DNA of 64,000 nucleotides from Pontibacter anaerobius (GTDB lineage: Bacteria > Bacteroidota > Bacteroidia > Cytophagales > Hymenobacteraceae), in the NCBI RefSeq assembly GCF_026241195.1, contig NZ_JAPFQO010000006.1:1-64000 (forward strand). Direction: 5' to 3'. The notes under the pieces were generated by a model. It saw nothing but the letters and a program-made list of their open reading frames with translations. It did not search any database and was not told the DNA's origin. Of the stretch, positions 46,931 to 55,633 are shown one piece after another (within the stretch, counting starts at the first letter, position 1; every line of letters starts with the position of its first letter). The position numbers and the translations under genes were made by a program.

Positions 46931-49189
46931 ATGACACAGGTAAAAACACCGATGAACCGACGATCTTTTCTGAAAGTCTCTGCCCTGGCAGGCGGGGGTA
47001 TGATGCTCAGTTTTAGCTGGCTGGCCGGCTGCAAGCCCACACCGGAAGAGGTTTCGAACCTATCTAAAGAGTGGTTTGAGCTCAACAGCTACATTAAAAT
47101 CGGAGACAACGGGGTAGTCACCCTGATGGCCCCTAACCCGGAGTTCGGTTCTAACGTCAAGACCTCCCTGCCGATGATGCTGGCCGAGGAGTTGGACATT
47201 GATTGGAAGAACGTCATTGTGGAGCAGGCTGATTTTTATCCTGAACGGTTTGACCGCCAGTTTACCGGGGGCAGCCTGGCCATGCAGATGGCCTGGAAAC
47301 CGCTGCGCACCGCAGGTGCTACCGCCCGGCATATGCTCGTTCAGGCAGCTGCAAAAGCCTGGCAGGTGCCTGCCGGTGAAATCACCACGAAGGACGGCAT
47401 GCTGTACCACGAGGCGAGCGGCAAAGAAGCGGGATATGGGGAGATAGCTTCCCAGGCAGCTGGGCTTCCGGTGCCAGAGGAGGTACCCCTGAAGAAAGTG
47501 GGCGACTTCAAGATCATCGGCAACTCGAAAAAGAACGTTGAGGGGCTGAATATCGTGACCGGGAAACCCCTGTTCACGCTGGACCACAAGCAGGAGGGAA
47601 TGCTTATTGCCATGATTGCCCATCCGCCGGCATTCGGTCAGAAAGTGAAAGCAGTAGATGACAGTGCTGCCAGATCCATGCCTGGCATTAAGGATGTATT
47701 TATCATCAAAACGCTGGAGGAGGGTTATGTAAGAAACGGTTTCGATACCACCAGTTTTACAGAGCTGGTCGTGGTGGTGGGCAATACCACCTGGGAGGTG
47801 ATGAACGCCAAGAAGGCATTGAAAGTAGAATGGGAAAAGATTTCAGATTCTACTGTTACAGTGGCTGGCTGGGGCGGTAATCAGCAGACCGTCACCATCC
47901 CGGCCGGGCTGGAGAGCACCCAAGGGCATCTGGCTAAGATGGCGGAAATGGCAAAAAAGCCCGGGAAAGAGCTTCGGAAAGACGGGGATCCGGAAGGAGC
48001 CTTTAAAAAAGCGGCCAAAGTGATCGAGCGAACGTACACGGCTCCCTTCCTGGCACACAACTGCATGGAGCCGGTGAACTGCTTTGCCCATGTCACCGCA
48101 GAAAAAGCTGAAATCATCGGCCCCATCCAGGCACCGGAGTCTATCATGCAAACCCTTACGGCCCGCCTGGATATGCCTAAGGAAAAGATCCACATCAAAC
48201 TGGCCAGAATGGGAGGCGGCTTTGGCCAAAGAGCTTACGGGCACCATTTGGTGGAGGCAGCGGTGATTTCCCAAAAATTGAAGGCCCCGGTTAAGCTGGT
48301 TTATTCCCGGGAAGACGATATGACCTACGGCATTTACCGGCCCACGTACACAGCTACCTATAAAGCTGCACTGGATGAAAACAACAACATGATTGCGTAC
48401 CAAGTGAAGGCAGGGGGTATTCCGGAGAGCCCTCTTGGCTTTGCCCAGAACCGCTTCCCGGCCGGTGCCGTGGACAACTACCTGGCAGAGGAGTGGGCGC
48501 TGAATTCCAACATCACCATCGGGGCGTTCCGGGCGCCTCGTTCCAATTTCCTGGGTGGGGTGGAGCAGTCTTTCCTGGACGAAGTGGCCGAGCTGGCAGG
48601 CAAGGATCCGATAGAGTTTCGCCTGGAGCTTTTGGAGCGTGCCAAACGCAAGCCTGTGGGAAAGCAGAATGACTATGACCCGGACCGCTATGCCGGCGTA
48701 TTGAAATTGGTGAAGGACAAGTCGGATTGGAAGAGGGGTAAGAGCGATGTGCACCGGGGTGTTTCGGCTTATTTTTGTCACAACACGTACGTTGCGGAAG
48801 TGGTTGAGCTGTTGATGAAGGAAAACAAGCCTGTAGTGGAGAAGGTGTATGCTGCGGTTGACTGCGGTGTGGTGGTGAACCCGGATGCCGCCACCAACAT
48901 GGCGGAAGGGGGCATTGTGGACGGTATCGGAAATGCCCTTTTCGGAGAGATGACCTTTCAGGATGGGGTGCCCCAGAAGAGCAACTTTGAAACCTATCGC
49001 ATGATTCGGCACAGCGAGGCGCCAAAGTCTATCGAAGTTCACTTTGTGAAAAGTGAGGCGGATCCCACCGGCTTAGGAGAACCGTTGTTCCCACCTATTT
49101 TTGGGGCGCTGGCAAACGCCTTGTACAGGGCAACAGGCCAGCGGAAATACAACCAGCCCTTCCTGCAGGACAAACAACCGCTGGTTTAA
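46931..49189 (+). CDS. Molybdopterin-binding subunit, xanthine dehydrogenase family (IorB-like)
   Basis: A 752-residue catalytic subunit of the isoquinoline 1-oxidoreductase/aldehyde oxidase group. The leader MNRRSFLKVSALAGGGMML is a twin-arginine signal (residues 8 onward), possibly with a lipobox-like WLAGC behind it. Family marks are GGSLAMQMAWKPLRTAGATAR, MGGGFGQRAYGHHLVEAA, GAFRAPRSNFLGGVEQS and, near the end, GLGEPLFPPI, whose glutamate is the catalytic base. It would hydroxylate an aldehyde or N-heterocycle using water and deliver electrons to an acceptor via the Fe-S subunit. Starts 21 bases after that gene. Substrate unknown. Confidence 0.93.
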   Translation: MTQVKTPMNRRSFLKVSALAGGGMMLSFSWLAGCKPTPEEVSNLSKEWFELNSYIKIGDNGVVTLMAPNPEFGSNVKTSLPMMLAEELDIDWKNVIVEQADFYPERFDRQFTGGSLAMQMAWKPLRTAGATARHMLVQAAAKAWQVPAGEITTKDGMLYHEASGKEAGYGEIASQAAGLPVPEEVPLKKVGDFKIIGNSKKNVEGLNIVTGKPLFTLDHKQEGMLIAMIAHPPAFGQKVKAVDDSAARSMPGIKDVFIIKTLEEGYVRNGFDTTSFTELVVVVGNTTWEVMNAKKALKVEWEKISDSTVTVAGWGGNQQTVTIPAGLESTQGHLAKMAEMAKKPGKELRKDGDPEGAFKKAAKVIERTYTAPFLAHNCMEPVNCFAHVTAEKAEIIGPIQAPESIMQTLTARLDMPKEKIHIKLARMGGGFGQRAYGHHLVEAAVISQKLKAPVKLVYSREDDMTYGIYRPTYTATYKAALDENNNMIAYQVKAGGIPESPLGFAQNRFPAGAVDNYLAEEWALNSNITIGAFRAPRSNFLGGVEQSFLDEVAELAGKDPIEFRLELLERAKRKPVGKQNDYDPDRYAGVLKLVKDKSDWKRGKSDVHRGVSAYFCHNTYVAEVVELLMKENKPVVEKVYAAVDCGVVVNPDAATNMAEGGIVDGIGNALFGEMTFQDGVPQKSNFETYRMIRHSEAPKSIEVHFVKSEADPTGLGEPLFPPIFGALANALYRATGQRKYNQPFLQDKQPLV

Positions 49190-49222
49190 GGAGACAGTTC
49201 TCAGATAAGAAATGAACGAGAT

Positions 49223-49435
49223 ATGAAAAAGATATATTTAGCCCTCTTATTGGCTGTTGTTTTCACGGCGTGCGGAAAGGGAGGGGGGAGTTCTGCCGAT
49301 GCGGACAGCACGGCAACTGTCAATAGCACCACGCCTCCTCCAACCTCCGATACAACAAACCCAATAGGGGTTATGATGAGCGATACATCTATAACTGCAG
49401 CCGATAGTTTGGTTGCACCCGATAGTATTAAGTAG
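49223..49435 (+). CDS. Small lipoprotein, hypothetical
   Basis: A 70-residue peptide starting MKKIYLALLLAVVFTACGKG, a convincing lipoprotein signal (cysteine 17), followed by a low-complexity Ser/Thr/Asp/Pro tail. It begins 33 bases after the molybdenum subunit and could be translated from the same message. Too short and too simple for a functional guess; it may be a periplasmic linker or decoy-type lipoprotein. Confidence 0.7.
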   Translation: MKKIYLALLLAVVFTACGKGGGSSADADSTATVNSTTPPPTSDTTNPIGVMMSDTSITAADSLVAPDSIK

Positions 49436-49469
49436 CCGGTACGCACTTCCTGAGCTTTTCCGGAATTTT

Positions 49470-49537
49470 TTATGCCACGTCCTGCATCTCTTGAGACTTT
49501 TCTAAAAATGCCTCAAGAGATGCAGGACGTGGCATAA
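49470..49537. repeat. Perfect 26-bp inverted repeat
   Basis: Bases 49470-49495 are the exact reverse complement of 49512-49537 (arms TTATGCCACGTCCTGCATCT... / ...AGATGCAGGACGTGGCATAA), with a 16-base loop. It follows the last gene of the island and may serve as its terminator, though the stem is unusually long and the trailing T run is weak. It lies at the right edge of the motif-poor island. Confidence 0.85.
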
Positions 49538-49749
49538 AAGAGCTTAATGTACGCAAGTATAGTTAGCTGTTCTTGTTGCTTGTCAGCAGACCTGAGGTGG
49601 CAATCTCTGAAAGTGAGGGTCTGCAGGAAGGTTTTACTCTTTTACGCGACACTCCCACAAAGCCCTGAATGATGGCTGAGGTGCCGGACAAAGTATAAAT
49701 GGAATCAAGGTAAAGCTTTAGACCATCTGACTCAAGCATAATAGCACAC
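49538..49749. other. Intergenic spacer after the island
   Basis: About 210 bases without a gene between the inverted repeat and the DUF5698 gene end. It contains AGTATAA-type words again (near 49557 and 49691), consistent with return to host sequence. I see no promoter or RNA gene. Confidence 0.5.
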
Positions 49750-50349
49750 TTACTTCCCCTTACGGAGCGGAAAGAACCTGCGCATACTTACCGCGCGTTC
49801 ATTCTCGGCCTGTGGAATTTCTATATCGGAAACAGAACGAACATCCTCCACCGAGTAAAAAGCCTGCGGGTTGTAGTCGCGGATGATGTCCAGCACGTGC
49901 TGCAGCTTTTTACGCTTCACAATAAGGAAAAGCAGGTTTACCTTGCCGCGCGTGCCCCTGGCATCGATGCAGGTCAGGCGGTAGCCATGCTCCGACAGGA
50001 TTCTGATCAACTTATCGGCAGGCTCCACGGTGATTACGCGCACCACCATTTGCCCCAGCGCCAGCTTCTGCTCCACGCGCAGGCCCAGGAAGTTGCCCAT
50101 GGCAAAGCCCCCGGCCCAGGCCAGGTATGAGGCCACGTTGTTCAGATTTTCCATTACCTGCGTTATGGCAACAAGCCAGATCAGCACTTCCAGGAAACCA
50201 AGTATGGGAGCTACTATCTTATCCCCCTTCGACACAAACACAATGCGGAGGGTGCCAAGGGTAACATCGCAGATACGTGCAAAAAATATAAGGGCAGGTA
50301 TGATAACCCAGTCAACAACCACCGGGTCAACTCCTTCAAAGAAATTCAT
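49750..50349 (-). CDS. DUF5698/DUF2179 (UPF0316) membrane protein
   Basis: A 199-residue protein with an N-terminal membrane half (VIIPALIFFARICDVTLGTLR, three predicted helices) that matches the DUF5698/UPF0316 family, and a C-terminal soluble DUF2179 domain (VVRVITVEPADKLIRILSEHG). Family members are inner-membrane proteins of unknown function. The gene is followed on the minus strand by nothing close and is 31 bases downstream of the mscS-type gene, so the two may be cotranscribed. Confidence 0.87.
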   Translation of the reverse strand: MNFFEGVDPVVVDWVIIPALIFFARICDVTLGTLRIVFVSKGDKIVAPILGFLEVLIWLVAITQVMENLNNVASYLAWAGGFAMGNFLGLRVEQKLALGQMVVRVITVEPADKLIRILSEHGYRLTCIDARGTRGKVNLLFLIVKRKKLQHVLDIIRDYNPQAFYSVEDVRSVSDIEIPQAENERAVSMRRFFPLRKGK

Positions 50350-50380
50350 AAGCTATACTTTAATGATAGGCAGCCTTAAG

Positions 50381-51478
50381 TTACGAAAGGTCTGATAAAG
50401 GGGGCAACTTATCTCCGATAAACTCGCTGCGGGTTTTGGGCAGTGCATCGGGGTAGTTACGCTGGATAAACCCGACGAGCTTTTCGCGTACCAGGCAGCG
50501 CAGGTCCCAGGCTATGGCCGAGTCCCTGGCACTCATGAGGGCACGCAGTTCCAGGGTGCGTTCTTTGGAGTCGGTTACCTGCAGCACCGAAACCTGTTTG
50601 TTCCAGAGGTCTGTGCCGGCAAGTATACGATCAAATTCTACACGCAAGGGTTCTATGGGCATGGTATAATCAGTGTAGAGGTACACGGAGGCTAAGATAT
50701 CGGAGCCGGTGCGTGTCCAGTTCTGGAACGGCTTCTGGATAAAATAGTTTAGCGGCAGAATAAGGCGGCGGTTGTCCCACAGTTTCAGCACCACATAGGT
50801 CAGGGTTATCTCCTCCACGCGGCCAAACTCGCCTTCCACCACCAGCACGTCGTCCAGGCGGATAGGCTGTGTAAAGGCTATCTGCATTCCTGCCAGCAGG
50901 TTGGCAATAGAAGTTTGGGCGGCAAAACCAATCACGACACCTGCCACCCCGGCCGAGGTCAGCAATCCTGTGCCCAGCTTGCGCACGGGCTCAAAACTGA
51001 GCAGTATCAGCGCTACAGCCAGAAAAATAATGGTGACCACGGTTACCTTGCGCAGAAATTGCAGTTGGGTTATCAGCCGGCGCTCGCGCATGTTATCCGG
51101 TTTCTGCTCAATGTTATACTTATGCCGCACCAGGTCCCGGGCCACGTTGGTCAGCTCTATCAGAATCCAGGCGAAGGTAACAATGTTCAGGGTCTCCACC
51201 AGCCGCCGCAGGTTGTACAGCAACTCTTCGCGGTAGGGCAGGGCAGGCAGCGCAATAGACACGAACAGCAAGGGTATAAAAAGAGCGAGTGGCTTGCTCA
51301 GGTGTGCGGTAAGGGACTTAAAGAAGAACGGGTTTTCGCGGCGGTTGTAGATATCCAGCAGCTTGAAGAGCAGGTACTTTGTGATAATACCCGCCACTAT
51401 AGCCACGGCCACCACAGCCAGCCCGCCAAGGATGCTCTCAAACCGTTCGTAAAGGGAATCAAAGTAGTTCATAGACAT
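50381..51478 (-). CDS. MscS family mechanosensitive ion channel
   Basis: A 365-residue channel protein. N-terminal transmembrane helices (residues about 15-115 and 140-190) are followed by the MscS pore helix and beta domain: GVAGVVIGFAAQTSIANLLAGM, then IRLDDVLVVEGEFGRVEEITLTYVVLK-type sequence in the usual order, and NWTR near residue 245. Such channels open under membrane tension after hypo-osmotic shock, a sensible companion to the trehalose genes on either side, although that is only context. An internal ATG at 51472 is an alternative start. Confidence 0.92.
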   Translation of the reverse strand: MSMNYFDSLYERFESILGGLAVVAVAIVAGIITKYLLFKLLDIYNRRENPFFFKSLTAHLSKPLALFIPLLFVSIALPALPYREELLYNLRRLVETLNIVTFAWILIELTNVARDLVRHKYNIEQKPDNMRERRLITQLQFLRKVTVVTIIFLAVALILLSFEPVRKLGTGLLTSAGVAGVVIGFAAQTSIANLLAGMQIAFTQPIRLDDVLVVEGEFGRVEEITLTYVVLKLWDNRRLILPLNYFIQKPFQNWTRTGSDILASVYLYTDYTMPIEPLRVEFDRILAGTDLWNKQVSVLQVTDSKERTLELRALMSARDSAIAWDLRCLVREKLVGFIQRNYPDALPKTRSEFIGDKLPPLSDLS

Positions 51479-51742
51479 TCGTTATACCGCTGTGTGATGA
51501 AAATACTGTGTAAGGCCGCTAAGGGTTATTCTGACAGCGCAAAGCCTGCAACTTGTGTTAAGATTTATTTCTTAATATATATTTAACTATATTAGAGAAC
51601 GAGAGGCGCAAATTATACGTATGTGAGGTAGGTTGATGTGTGTCAACCGCTGGAGATAAACCAATACCCGGCATACAGCTGCAGTTTTCTTACTGCGCCT
51701 GAACCATTTGCTGCGCTGCCTGCCGGGAAAAAACCACAGAGC

Positions 51743-53959
51743 ATGGCAAAACTGATTATAGTTTCTAACAGGTTACCTGTAAAACTGCAAGAGAAAGACG
51801 GAGAACTAAGCTACAAGACGAGCGAGGGGGGCTTGGCGACCGGCTTGGGCTCGATCTACAAAGAGGGCGATAACGTCTGGATCGGCTGGCCGGGCCTTGT
51901 GGTAACCGAGCAGGAGAAGCAGGAGCAGATAACCCAGGACATCAAGAGTGAAAACATGCACCCCGTTTTCCTCACCGAAACAGAAATCAAAGAATTTTAC
52001 GAGGGCTTTAGTAACGAAACACTGTGGCCAACCTTCCACTACTTCAGCCAGTACGCCGTTTACGATCAGCAATTGTGGGAGACGTATGTAGAAGTGAACC
52101 AGAAATATTGCGATGCGGTGGTGGAGCAGGCCGGGCCCGAGGATACTATCTGGGTGCACGATTACCAACTGCTGCTGCTGCCAAGTATGCTGCGCGAGAA
52201 ACTTCCCGATAGTACCATCGGTTTCTTCCAGCACATCCCGTTCCCGAGTTACGAGGTGTTCCGGCTGCTGCCTTGGCGCAAAGAGCTTCTGGAGGGGATG
52301 CTGGGCTCTGACCTGATCGGTTTCCATACCTACGACGACATGCGCCATTTCCTCAGCTCTGTGAACCGCATCGTGGGCTACGGCAGCATGCACGGCTGGA
52401 TTCATACCCCCAACCGCTCCCTGCTGGTAGATTCTTTCCCGATGGGGATTGACTATGAGAAGTATGCCGGAACTGCCGCACTGGAAGAAGTGAAGAAGCG
52501 GGAGCGTATTTACCGTGGCAACCTTAATGCGGAGAAAATCATACTTTCCATAGATCGGCTCGATTACTCGAAAGGGATACCGCAACGCCTGAACGCCTTT
52601 GAGCTTTTCCTGGAGAAGTACCCGGAGTTTCATGATAAGGTAACGCTGCTGATGCTGGTGGTGCCAAGTCGCGATGCAGTGGAGAAGTATAAAGAGCTGA
52701 AAGAGGAGGTGGACGAACTGGTGGGCCGCATCAATGGCAAGTATAGCCACATCAGCTGGAACCCTATCCAGTACTTCTACCGCTCTTACCCGCTGGAGAC
52801 GCTCTCGGCCTTTTACCGCATGGCCGATGTGGCCCTGGTAACCCCCATGCGCGACGGCATGAACCTGGTGTGCAAGGAGTATGTGGCAAGCAAGCTGGAC
52901 CAGAAAGGCGTGCTTATACTTAGCGAGATGGCCGGTGCCTCCAAAGAGCTCTCAGACGCCATCCTGATCAACCCGAACGATATTAACCAGATGGTGGAGG
53001 CCATTCACCAGTCGCTTACCATGCCGGAGGAGGAGCAGCAGCAGCACATGGAAACCATGCAGGAGTCGCTGAAGCGCTACAACATACACCACTGGGTAAG
53101 TATGTTCATGGATCGGCTTTCTTACGTCAAGATCAAGCAGTTGTCGCTGGCCACTACCTACCTCGACGAGGCTACCTTCCTGGAGATGAGCAATGCCTAT
53201 GAGTCAGCCAGCTCACGCCTGTTCTTCCTGGAGTATGACGGCGCCCTAGTAGACTACCGCCACCGCCCGCTAATGGCACGGCCTGATGATGACCTGATGG
53301 AGCTGCTGGAGCGCCTGAGCAGCAATCCCAAAAACAGGGTGGTCGTGATGAGCAGCCGCGAGAAAGCCACCATGCAGGACTGGCTGGGCCACCTCAACAT
53401 CGATATAATAGCCGAACACGGCGTTTGGATAAAGCAGCGCGGCACCGGCTGGCAAACCATGCTCAGCCTCATGGACGACTGGAAAAAGGATATCCGCCTG
53501 ATACTGGACCTGTACGTGGACCGCACGCCGGGCTCCTTTATCGAAGAGAAGGAATACTCACTCGTTTGGCACTACCGCCGCGTAGAGACCGGCTTAGGCG
53601 AGCTGCGTGCCCGTGAGTTGGTGAGCCATCTCAACTTCCTGGCTTCTAACAGCAACCTGCAGGTGCTGGATGGCCAGATGGCCGTAGAGGTAAAGGCGCA
53701 GGAGATAAACAAAGGCAAGGCATCCAGTTACTGGCTGAGCAAGTTCCCGCACAAGTTCGTGATGGCCATGGGCGATGACTGGGGCGACGAAGATATTTTT
53801 AAGGCCATGCCCCGCAACTCCTACACGATAAAAGTAGGTAACGCCTCGTCAGTGGCCAAGTACCACGTGGATACTTGCGAGGAAGCCCGCGAAATGCTGG
53901 ACCGCCTCGTGCAGAACAGTGCAGCGGAGCAATCTTCCGGCGCGTTGATGACAGGTTAA
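51743..53959 (+). CDS. otsA: Trehalose-6-phosphate synthase with degenerate phosphatase domain
   Basis: A 738-residue OtsA-OtsB-type fusion. Residues 1-470 are a GT20 trehalose-6-phosphate synthase ([56 protein letters not shown]) joining UDP-glucose and glucose-6-phosphate. Residues about 490-735 form a HAD domain of the trehalose phosphatase type with [11 protein letters not shown] and [10 protein letters not shown], but motif I reads LEYDGAL: the nucleophile aspartate is E497 and the usual threonine is alanine, so phosphatase activity is doubtful. I take the ATG at 51743 as start; the open frame extends 35 codons upstream without family match. Confidence 0.93.
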   Translation: MAKLIIVSNRLPVKLQEKDGELSYKTSEGGLATGLGSIYKEGDNVWIGWPGLVVTEQEKQEQITQDIKSENMHPVFLTETEIKEFYEGFSNETLWPTFHYFSQYAVYDQQLWETYVEVNQKYCDAVVEQAGPEDTIWVHDYQLLLLPSMLREKLPDSTIGFFQHIPFPSYEVFRLLPWRKELLEGMLGSDLIGFHTYDDMRHFLSSVNRIVGYGSMHGWIHTPNRSLLVDSFPMGIDYEKYAGTAALEEVKKRERIYRGNLNAEKIILSIDRLDYSKGIPQRLNAFELFLEKYPEFHDKVTLLMLVVPSRDAVEKYKELKEEVDELVGRINGKYSHISWNPIQYFYRSYPLETLSAFYRMADVALVTPMRDGMNLVCKEYVASKLDQKGVLILSEMAGASKELSDAILINPNDINQMVEAIHQSLTMPEEEQQQHMETMQESLKRYNIHHWVSMFMDRLSYVKIKQLSLATTYLDEATFLEMSNAYESASSRLFFLEYDGALVDYRHRPLMARPDDDLMELLERLSSNPKNRVVVMSSREKATMQDWLGHLNIDIIAEHGVWIKQRGTGWQTMLSLMDDWKKDIRLILDLYVDRTPGSFIEEKEYSLVWHYRRVETGLGELRARELVSHLNFLASNSNLQVLDGQMAVEVKAQEINKGKASSYWLSKFPHKFVMAMGDDWGDEDIFKAMPRNSYTIKVGNASSVAKYHVDTCEEAREMLDRLVQNSAAEQSSGALMTG

Positions 53960-53983
53960 TAAAGTATTAAAATTAAGAATGCT

Positions 53984-54016
53984 CCACCCGCAGCCTTATG
54001 GGCGGGTGGTTTTTTT
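53984..54016 (+). terminator. Terminator after otsA
   Basis: Stem CCACCCGC / GCGGGTGG with an eight-base loop followed by a run of seven T. It begins 25 bases after the otsA stop. Confidence 0.88.
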
Positions 54017-54222
54017 CTGAATTGGACTTACGCTTGTGGTTTTAATTTAAAGGTATGAACGTATAATAGGAATATACCTTGGTTTTATCGAATATTATGG
54101 ATTTAAACTAGTATAAAAGCTATTGCGCCAACAAAATAGTTTTACAATCGCTTTTTAATTTGACGGATACATAGTAATATGTTGATATAAACACACAAGC
54201 AAAATAACCAACCAACGCTAAA

Positions 54223-55077
54223 ATGGATAAAATACTATGTCCCACGGACTTTTCCGGTACCTCGGATAAAGCTGTGGAGTATGCTGTGTACATCGCACAG
54301 CATGCGGGGGCGCACCTCACGCTATTGCATGTGGTGCACCTGCCGATTGTAGACACATCGGAGACGGCGCTGGTGGCAACCGAACTGCTGGGGGAGCAGA
54401 TGCGTGATGCCGCTGACAAGCTGAAAGCCAAAGTGCTGCAACTGGAGGAGAAGTACGGGGCTAACCGCGACGGCGGTTTTACCTGCGATTACCTGTTGAA
54501 AGAAGCCTTACTTACAGACGTTGCCGAACAGCTGAGCAAACAGGAAGGGTACGACCTGATCGTGATGGGCACTACCGGCTGTGACAGCACCATGGAAGAG
54601 CTGCTGATTGGCAGCAACACCGAAGCGGTAATAGAGGAAGTGAAATGCCCGGTACTATCTGTACCAAAAAATGCGCCCGCGCCCAAAATAGAGCATATCG
54701 TTTACGCCTCCGACTATAGCGGCGAAGACGTGCCAGCCATGAAGGAAGTGGTAGAGCTGGGAAGCTGCTTTGGAGCCAGAATAGATGTGGTGCACATTGT
54801 GAAGGAACGTGAAGAGCACGATGGAGAAGAGGCCGCAGCCTTCCGGACGGAACTGCAGGGGCTTTTCCCGAGCGTACCGCTTACTTTTCAGGAGATCACC
54901 AGCAAACACCGTGACGAGGGGCTTACGCAGTATTACACCCAGTCTGGTGGCGATATAATGGCTTTAGTGAGAAGGGAGAAAGGGTTTCTGAAGAGTCTGT
55001 TCTCCCAGAGTCTGGCGGAACGCATGACTTATCAGGCGAAGGTACCTTTGCTGGTACTGCACGGAGGGAAAGAATAA
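54223..55077 (+). CDS. Universal stress protein, two UspA domains
   Basis: A 284-residue protein with two tandem UspA domains. The first starts MDKILCPTDFSGTSDKAVEYAV and carries the nucleotide-binding glycine motif MGTTGCDSTMEELLIGSNTEAVIEEVKCPVLSVP (in parts; typical G-2x-G-9x-G/S/T spacing). The second starts IVYASDYSGEDVPAMKEVVELG and lacks a clean ATP-binding motif. Cytoplasmic stress protein; role in this organism undefined. A terminator follows. Confidence 0.9.
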   Translation: MDKILCPTDFSGTSDKAVEYAVYIAQHAGAHLTLLHVVHLPIVDTSETALVATELLGEQMRDAADKLKAKVLQLEEKYGANRDGGFTCDYLLKEALLTDVAEQLSKQEGYDLIVMGTTGCDSTMEELLIGSNTEAVIEEVKCPVLSVPKNAPAPKIEHIVYASDYSGEDVPAMKEVVELGSCFGARIDVVHIVKEREEHDGEEAAAFRTELQGLFPSVPLTFQEITSKHRDEGLTQYYTQSGGDIMALVRREKGFLKSLFSQSLAERMTYQAKVPLLVLHGGKE

Positions 55078-55110
55078 AGGCCTGAAGTATGAAATAAATC
55101 TACGCTATAA

Positions 55111-55140
55111 AAAAAGTCCCCGCCGAGGCGGGGACTTTTT
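55111..55140. terminator. Bidirectional terminator
   Basis: Perfect stem AAAAAGTCCCCGCC / GGCGGGGACTTTTT with loop GA, placed between the convergent universal stress protein gene and the small lipoprotein gene. A and T runs on the two sides fit use in both directions. Confidence 0.92.
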
Positions 55141-55566
55141 TTATCTGTTCATCTCTCTTACAGCATCTTTATCGAAGATCATGTCCAGGTCTTTGCTGCA
55201 TACCTGGCAGTTATAGCGCCCGTAGTCTTCAATAGCCCTTGGCAGCACCAGGTTCCGGAAAGTGCCTTTCCCCCGGCACTCAATCAGCACGGGGCAGTCG
55301 TGCTGCACATGGAAAATATCCGATACACCATCCTCACAAATCCAGACACGCTTTTTCAGCATATTCTCCGGAATCACAAAGAATTCCGGCGCCGGTCTTT
55401 TCTCTGCGGCTACTGCTGCTGTTTGCGCAGGCGCTTCAGTAACTTCTGGTGCTTGTTCCTGCTGCTCAGTTTCTGCTGGTTGGCAGGAGGCGACGGTACA
55501 AAGTGCAAGTATAAAGGCTGCGTTTCTAAGCTGTTTCGTAACCGATGGGGTAAAGTATAGATTCAT
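55141..55566 (-). CDS. Small cysteine-rich lipoprotein, hypothetical
   Basis: A 141-residue lipoprotein (lipobox CTVASC), then a low-complexity Pro/Glu/Ala stretch (EQQEQAPEVTEAPAQTA), then a compact C-terminal part with VWICEDGVSDIFHVQHDCPVLIEC-like spacing and YNCQVCSKDL. The cysteines and histidines (C-x..H-x2-H..C, C-x2-C) could bind a metal or iron, but I do not recognise the family. Convergent with the stress protein gene. Confidence 0.7.
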   Translation of the reverse strand: MNLYFTPSVTKQLRNAAFILALCTVASCQPAETEQQEQAPEVTEAPAQTAAVAAEKRPAPEFFVIPENMLKKRVWICEDGVSDIFHVQHDCPVLIECRGKGTFRNLVLPRAIEDYGRYNCQVCSKDLDMIFDKDAVREMNR

Positions 55567-55633
55567 CTTTCTGAGGCTTGACTTAACCCAAAGGTATAAA
55601 ATTTAATGTAATGCCTGCACCCGGAAGTTAATT

